A DNA stretch of 34,735 bases. Source: Purshia tridentata. Lineage: Eukaryota; Streptophyta; Magnoliopsida; Rosales; Rosaceae. The notes under the pieces were generated by a model. It worked only from the letters and a program-made list of their open reading frames with translations, made no database searches and was not told the DNA's origin. Where the stretch lies: assembly GCA_003254885.1 (NCBI GenBank), contig QANT01004615.1, forward strand, positions 1 through 34,735. Reading direction: 5' to 3'. A program made the translations under genes and the position numbers. Shown here in pieces: positions 31,154-34,735 of the stretch (positions within the stretch are counted from its first letter, which is position 1; each line of letters opens with the position of its first letter).

Positions 31154-31322
31154 TGTCTGATATATTAAATTTTCTTTAGTTCTATTAGTTAGCATATAAT
31201 TAGCTGTTAGCTAGCTGTTAGCATAGCTGTTAGCTAGCTGTTAGCATAGCTGTTAGCTTGCTGTTAGCATATAAATTCATTCATTCAGATAAATGAAAAT
31301 ACAACTTTTCAGCCAATTATCA
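31154..31322 (+). mobile_element. Ty1/copia 5' LTR (left edge uncertain)
   Basis: The right edge is well placed: ...CCAATTATCA ends just before the primer-binding site. The left edge is a guess at TGTCTGATATATTAAA, because the 3' LTR and the target duplication are outside the window. The LTR contains three 23-bp repeats (31200-31268) immediately upstream of a TATA-like CATATAAAT. Confidence 0.55.
31200..31268 (+). repeat. 23-bp tandem repeat x3 in the copia LTR
   Basis: Units at 31200-31222, 31223-31245 and 31246-31268 share ATAGCTGTTAGCTAGCTGTTAGC, with one change in the first unit and one in the third. They end at the TATA-like ATATAAAT, so they occupy the position of U3 enhancer repeats. 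Confidence 0.8.
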
Positions 31323-31325
31323 ATT

Positions 31326-31338
31326 TGGTATCAGAGCC
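31326..31338 (+). other. Primer-binding site (initiator Met tRNA)
   Basis: TGGTATCAGAGCC is the classic plant Ty1/copia primer-binding site, complementary to the 3' end of initiator methionine tRNA. It lies three bases after the LTR end. Confidence 0.92.
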
Positions 31339-31520
31339 TAAAGGCTAAAGATTTCCGCTGCCTACCTCTCTGGCTGGAAAATAAACACCCTAATTTCTAT
31401 AGATCATTCAAAGAGAATCGAAACCAGCTTTTCATTCTATTGATCATCCTATTTCTGCCTATTCAAGAAGAGCCCAGTCCCTTTCCGATCAGCAGAACCA
31501 ATTTTTCTGAGTCGATTTTT

Positions 31521-31592
31521 CGCCGTTCAGCAGAAAGACCTGCTGATCTGACCTGCCGCCATTCAGCAGAGAGACCTGCTGATCTGATCCTT
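31521..31592 (+). repeat. 36-bp leader repeat with paired CAGCAG/CTGCTG stem-loops
   Basis: Two 36-bp units (31521-31556 and 31557-31592) each carry TTCAGCAGA-AGACCTGCTGATCTGA, able to fold as CAGCAG/CTGCTG hairpins with a 6-base loop. A further GATCAGCAG occurs upstream near 31487. They sit in the untranslated leader just before the gag start. Confidence 0.7.
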
Positions 31593-31632
31593 TCTGTGTC
31601 AATCTTCCTTCAAAAAGAAGTGAGCTAGCAAG

Positions 31633-34600
31633 ATGTTATCCAATGTCACCATACAGGAAAGTTCTACACCAATCCATATCAAATTGGATGGTACTAATTA
31701 CCGTGTCTGGTCCAAAATTTTGGAGATGCATATTGCTGGTAGAATGAAGAAAGGCTATATTACTGGAAGGAAGATTGCACCTGCAGAGACTGACCCCGGC
31801 TATGATGAATGGGAGAGTCAAGATGCTCTCGTTAAGTCATGGCTTATCAACTCCATGACTCCCAACCTCATGTCACACTTTGTACAGTGTGGAACAGCGA
31901 AAGATGTATGGGATGCTGTTAAGAGAAGCTATCTTGATGTTTCTGACTCTTCTCAGGTTTATGAACTGATGAAGAAGGCTTTTTCATTGCGTCAGGGAGG
32001 CCGACCTCTCACTGACTATTATAATGAGCTGAACTCCATTTTTATGGAGCTTGATTATCGGAGGCCTAATGATATGGAGTGCCCAGCTGATGTGGAGAAA
32101 CAGAAGAAGCATTTGGCGGAGGATCGGGTTTATGTGTTTCTTGCTGGACTTGAGCATAGTTTAGATCAAGTCTGTAGTCGTGTCTTGGCTACTTCTCCTT
32201 TACCAAGCCTGGAGGAAGCATACTCTATGGTTCGTCGCGAGATGCAGAGACAAGCGACCATGAGTACTGAGGATCGTTCTGAGGCTTCAGCTCTCGCAGT
32301 TCAGAAGAGCATTTCTCAGTCGGCCCCACCTTCTGGTTTTACTGCTGGTTCCTATGACCCTCCGGTTCGTCGCTGCACACACTGCAATGGTACCAAACAT
32401 ACAATTGACGTGTGTTGGAAGAAGCATGGCTATCCGGAGTGGTATAAGCTAAAACAAGCTGAGAAGAAAAACAGGAAGTCTTCTCAGGCTGCTCTTGCCA
32501 GCGCATTTCCATCTTCTGCTTCTCATGTCTCACGAGTGTCTTCTCAGGAAGGTAATTTTGGTTTAGCCTTTATTTCTTCTGCTAATAACACTTGGGTTAT
32601 TGATTCAGGGGCTACTGATCATATGACTAGTAATTCTTCTCTATTTACTTCTCTAATGTCTCTGCCTGTTAAGTCTGTTCAGGTTGCCAATGGGACTCCC
32701 ATGCCGATTACTGGGGCCGGGAATGTCTCACTCTCTCCCGCACTTTCCATGTCTTCTGTCTTACTTGCTCCTACTCTCTCCAATAATCTTCTCTCTATTA
32801 GCCAACTTACCAAACGTCTTAATTGTTCTGTAACCTTTCATTCTACCTATTGTGTATTTCAGGACAATCTCACGAAGACGACGATTAGCACTGGTAAGGA
32901 GAGAGGAGGACTTTACTACTTGGAAGGAGCTCGAACATTGCATTCTGAATCCCGCCAAGGATTTCAAGTAGAAAGAGAAAAATCTGACCAGAAAAAAATT
33001 CTGTTATGGCACTGTCGTTTGGGTCATCCCTCATTTGATTATTTAGAACGTTTATTTCCTCAATTGTTTTGCAATATTTCTGCTTCTAGCTTACGTTGTG
33101 AACAATGCATTTATGCTAAAAATCATCGTGTTCCTTTTAAAATCAGTTTCAATAAAAGTTCACATCCTTTTTCATGTGTTTACACTGATGTTTGGGGCCC
33201 TTTTTCTATTCCTTCTGTTTCTGGTCATAAATACTTTCTCTCTTTCATTGATGACTGCACTAGGGTAAGCTGGGTATATTTACTAAAGTCTAAGAGTGAT
33301 GTTATCCATATTATTCCTCAATTTTACAATATGATTGTTACACAGTTTCATACTCAGGTTCAGGTCTTTCATTCTGACAATGGTCGAGAATTTGTGAATC
33401 AGTCTCTTGCTGATTTCTTCAAAGTTCATGGCATCCTCCACCAAACAACGTGTGCTTATACACCACAACAGAACGGCATAGCAGAACGTAAGAACCGGCA
33501 TCTCCTAGAGGTAGCTAGGGCCTTATGTTTTACTATGCATGTTCCTAAACGTTTTTGGGCTGATGCTGTCATGACTGCTGTCTTTCTTATTAATAGAATG
33601 CCTGCCCGTGTCATTGACTATCAAACTCCGTTGAGGATGTTATCAAAATTCCACTCTATTCCTTCCATTCTCAATCTTTGTCCTAAAATTTTTGGCTGTG
33701 TGTGTTATGTCCATGTTCACTCTCTTCATAGAGATAAGTTTGATCCTCGTGCTCTTCGATGTGTCTTTCTTGGTTACTCTAATTCCCAAAAGGGATATAA
33801 GTGTTTTCATCCCCCTACAGGTAAATGCTACGTGTCCATGGATGTCCAATTCTGTGAACGAGTGTCTTATTTTTCTGGGGATGTTTCTCTGGTTCCTCTT
33901 CCGGGGGAGATTAGTAGTAAGGAAGAGGAACGATTATGGTTGGCAGAAAAGAGATTATGGATTTCGGGTAAGGGGGAGATCTCGGAGATCTCTCCTAATC
34001 CTGTGGAAGAAGCTACATTTGAACCTGAAGAGAGTAGGGATGGAAGGCCAGCTAGGTTGTTCCAAAAGGGTTATACCAGAAGGAATAAGAATGCAATTGC
34101 CGAGCCTCCTTCAGATTCCAGTACTCCCCTTGATGATAATACCATGCCATCAAATGACTCTTCCAAGATTGATCCTGAGGTAAATATCTCTTCTCCAATA
34201 ATCTTCCGGGGGAGATTAGTAGTAAGGAAGAGGAACAATTATGGTTGGCAGAAAAGAGATTATGGATTTCGGGTAAGGGGGAGATCTCGGAGATCTCTCC
34301 TAATCCTGTGGAAGAAGCTACATTTGAACCTGAAGAGAGTAGGGATGGAAGGCCAGCTAGGTTGTTCCAAAAGGGTTATACCAGAAGGAATAAGAATGCA
34401 ATTGCCGAGCCTCCTTCAGATTCCAGTACTCCCCTTGATGATAATACCATGCCATCGAATGACTCTTCCGAGATTGATCCTGAGGTAAATATCTCTTCTC
34501 CAATAGCCTCAGATTCTGCTGACTTAAATTCACAAGTTGATGGTCAGGAGAGGAGATATCCTCTTCGTGATCGTAAAGAGCCTGATAGGTTTGGTTTTTC

Positions 34601-34735
34601 TAAATCATCTTCTAATGTCATTTATCCAATGTCTGACTTTGTCTCTTATCATCGTTTGTCTAAGTCTCACTTAGCTTTTGCCTCCAGTTGTCCTCTGTCT
34701 CTGTTCCTAGTCATTTTCAGGAAGCTCTTGGAGAC
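31633..34735 (+). pseudogene. Ty1/copia gag-pol polyprotein, broken and cut by window end
   Basis: From the ATG at 31633 the frame is open through gag, protease and integrase. The gag N-terminal copia domain is at residues 13-200 (KLDGTNYRVWSKILEMHI). A CCHC zinc knuckle follows at C248, C251, H256 and C261. The protease active site is DSGA at 324-327. The integrase HHCC zinc module is at H460, H465, C489 and C492, and the catalytic core has D519, D582 and E618. A GYKCF-type integrase tail lies near 720. About 100 residues on, a 305-bp duplication shifts the frame by two, so the first-frame stop at 34488 is an artefact of repeat reading. The correct frame resumes to LRDRKEPDRFGF and YPMSDFVSYHRLS, then shifts again near 34682 before VSVPSHFQEALGD. 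Reverse transcriptase and RNase H lie beyond the window. Confidence 0.92.
33897..34506 (+). repeat. 305-bp tandem duplication inside the copia pol region
   Basis: Copy 1 (33897-34201) and copy 2 (34202-34506) begin CTTCCGGGGGAGATTAG and end TCTTCTCCAATA. I count three substitutions between them (CGATT/CAATT, ATCAAA/ATCGAA, CCAAGA/CCGAGA) plus the edge base. 305 is not a multiple of three. The unit encodes the variable linker between integrase and reverse transcriptase. Confidence 0.95.

Noticed and set aside
31293..31628. 111-codon open frame before gag
   Set aside because: It crosses the LTR end and the primer-binding site and ends just before the real gag start, so it is leader RNA, not a gene.
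33692..34183. 163-codon frame overlapping the copia integrase end
   Set aside because: It is the wrong frame of the integrase-linker region. Its tail equals the misread tail of the main polyprotein because of the 305-bp duplication.

Overview
This is a nuclear window from a flowering plant, most likely a eudicot. Spliced genes with GT-AG introns, AT-rich intergenic DNA and plant-type transposons (Helitron, hAT, Mutator-like, PIF/Harbinger, Ty1/copia, Ty3/gypsy-like) all point that way. The species cannot be named from the sequence. Single unknown bases at 367 and 15736 show it is a draft assembly.

Two host genes are recognisable, both on the + strand. DPH1, which acts in the first step of diphthamide synthesis on elongation factor 2, is an intact single coding exon at 11188-12525 with a probable 3'UTR intron. 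The 5' part of an RGLG-type E3 ubiquitin ligase gene (copine/von Willebrand A domain) has four coding exons between 26924 and 29701. Its remaining exons, including the RING finger, are not in the window. A Ty1/copia element starts about 1.45 kb after the last exon seen.

The rest is mostly layered mobile DNA. Positions 1-4560 are AT-rich and hold a 230-bp fold-back MITE. Positions 4565-7246 are an 863-bp tandem duplication, and its second copy is split by a 964-bp hAT element with a perfect 8-bp target duplication. The first copy preserves the empty site. The duplicated segment carries a Helitron-like 5' end. A matching 3' end lies at 10970, 217 bp upstream of the DPH1 start, and the interval carries a captured exon of an AP2 transcription factor. 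Positions 14120-15423 are a PIF/Harbinger-type element with TAA duplications. Positions 15853-16916 are a Mutator-type fold-back element with a 9-bp duplication.

Positions 17511-25480 are a nest of related LTRs in both orientations, including two solo LTRs and a gag-only (no pol) minus-strand element, next to a remnant of a different retroelement. A 1375-bp Mutator-type element sits in the first coding-region intron of the RGLG gene. The window ends inside the copia element (31154-34735), whose gag-protease-integrase frame is open but is broken by a 305-bp internal tandem duplication and by a later one-base shift.

No novel multi-gene system is visible. The interest lies in the transposon stratigraphy, the exon capture, and the position of the insertions relative to DPH1 and RGLG.
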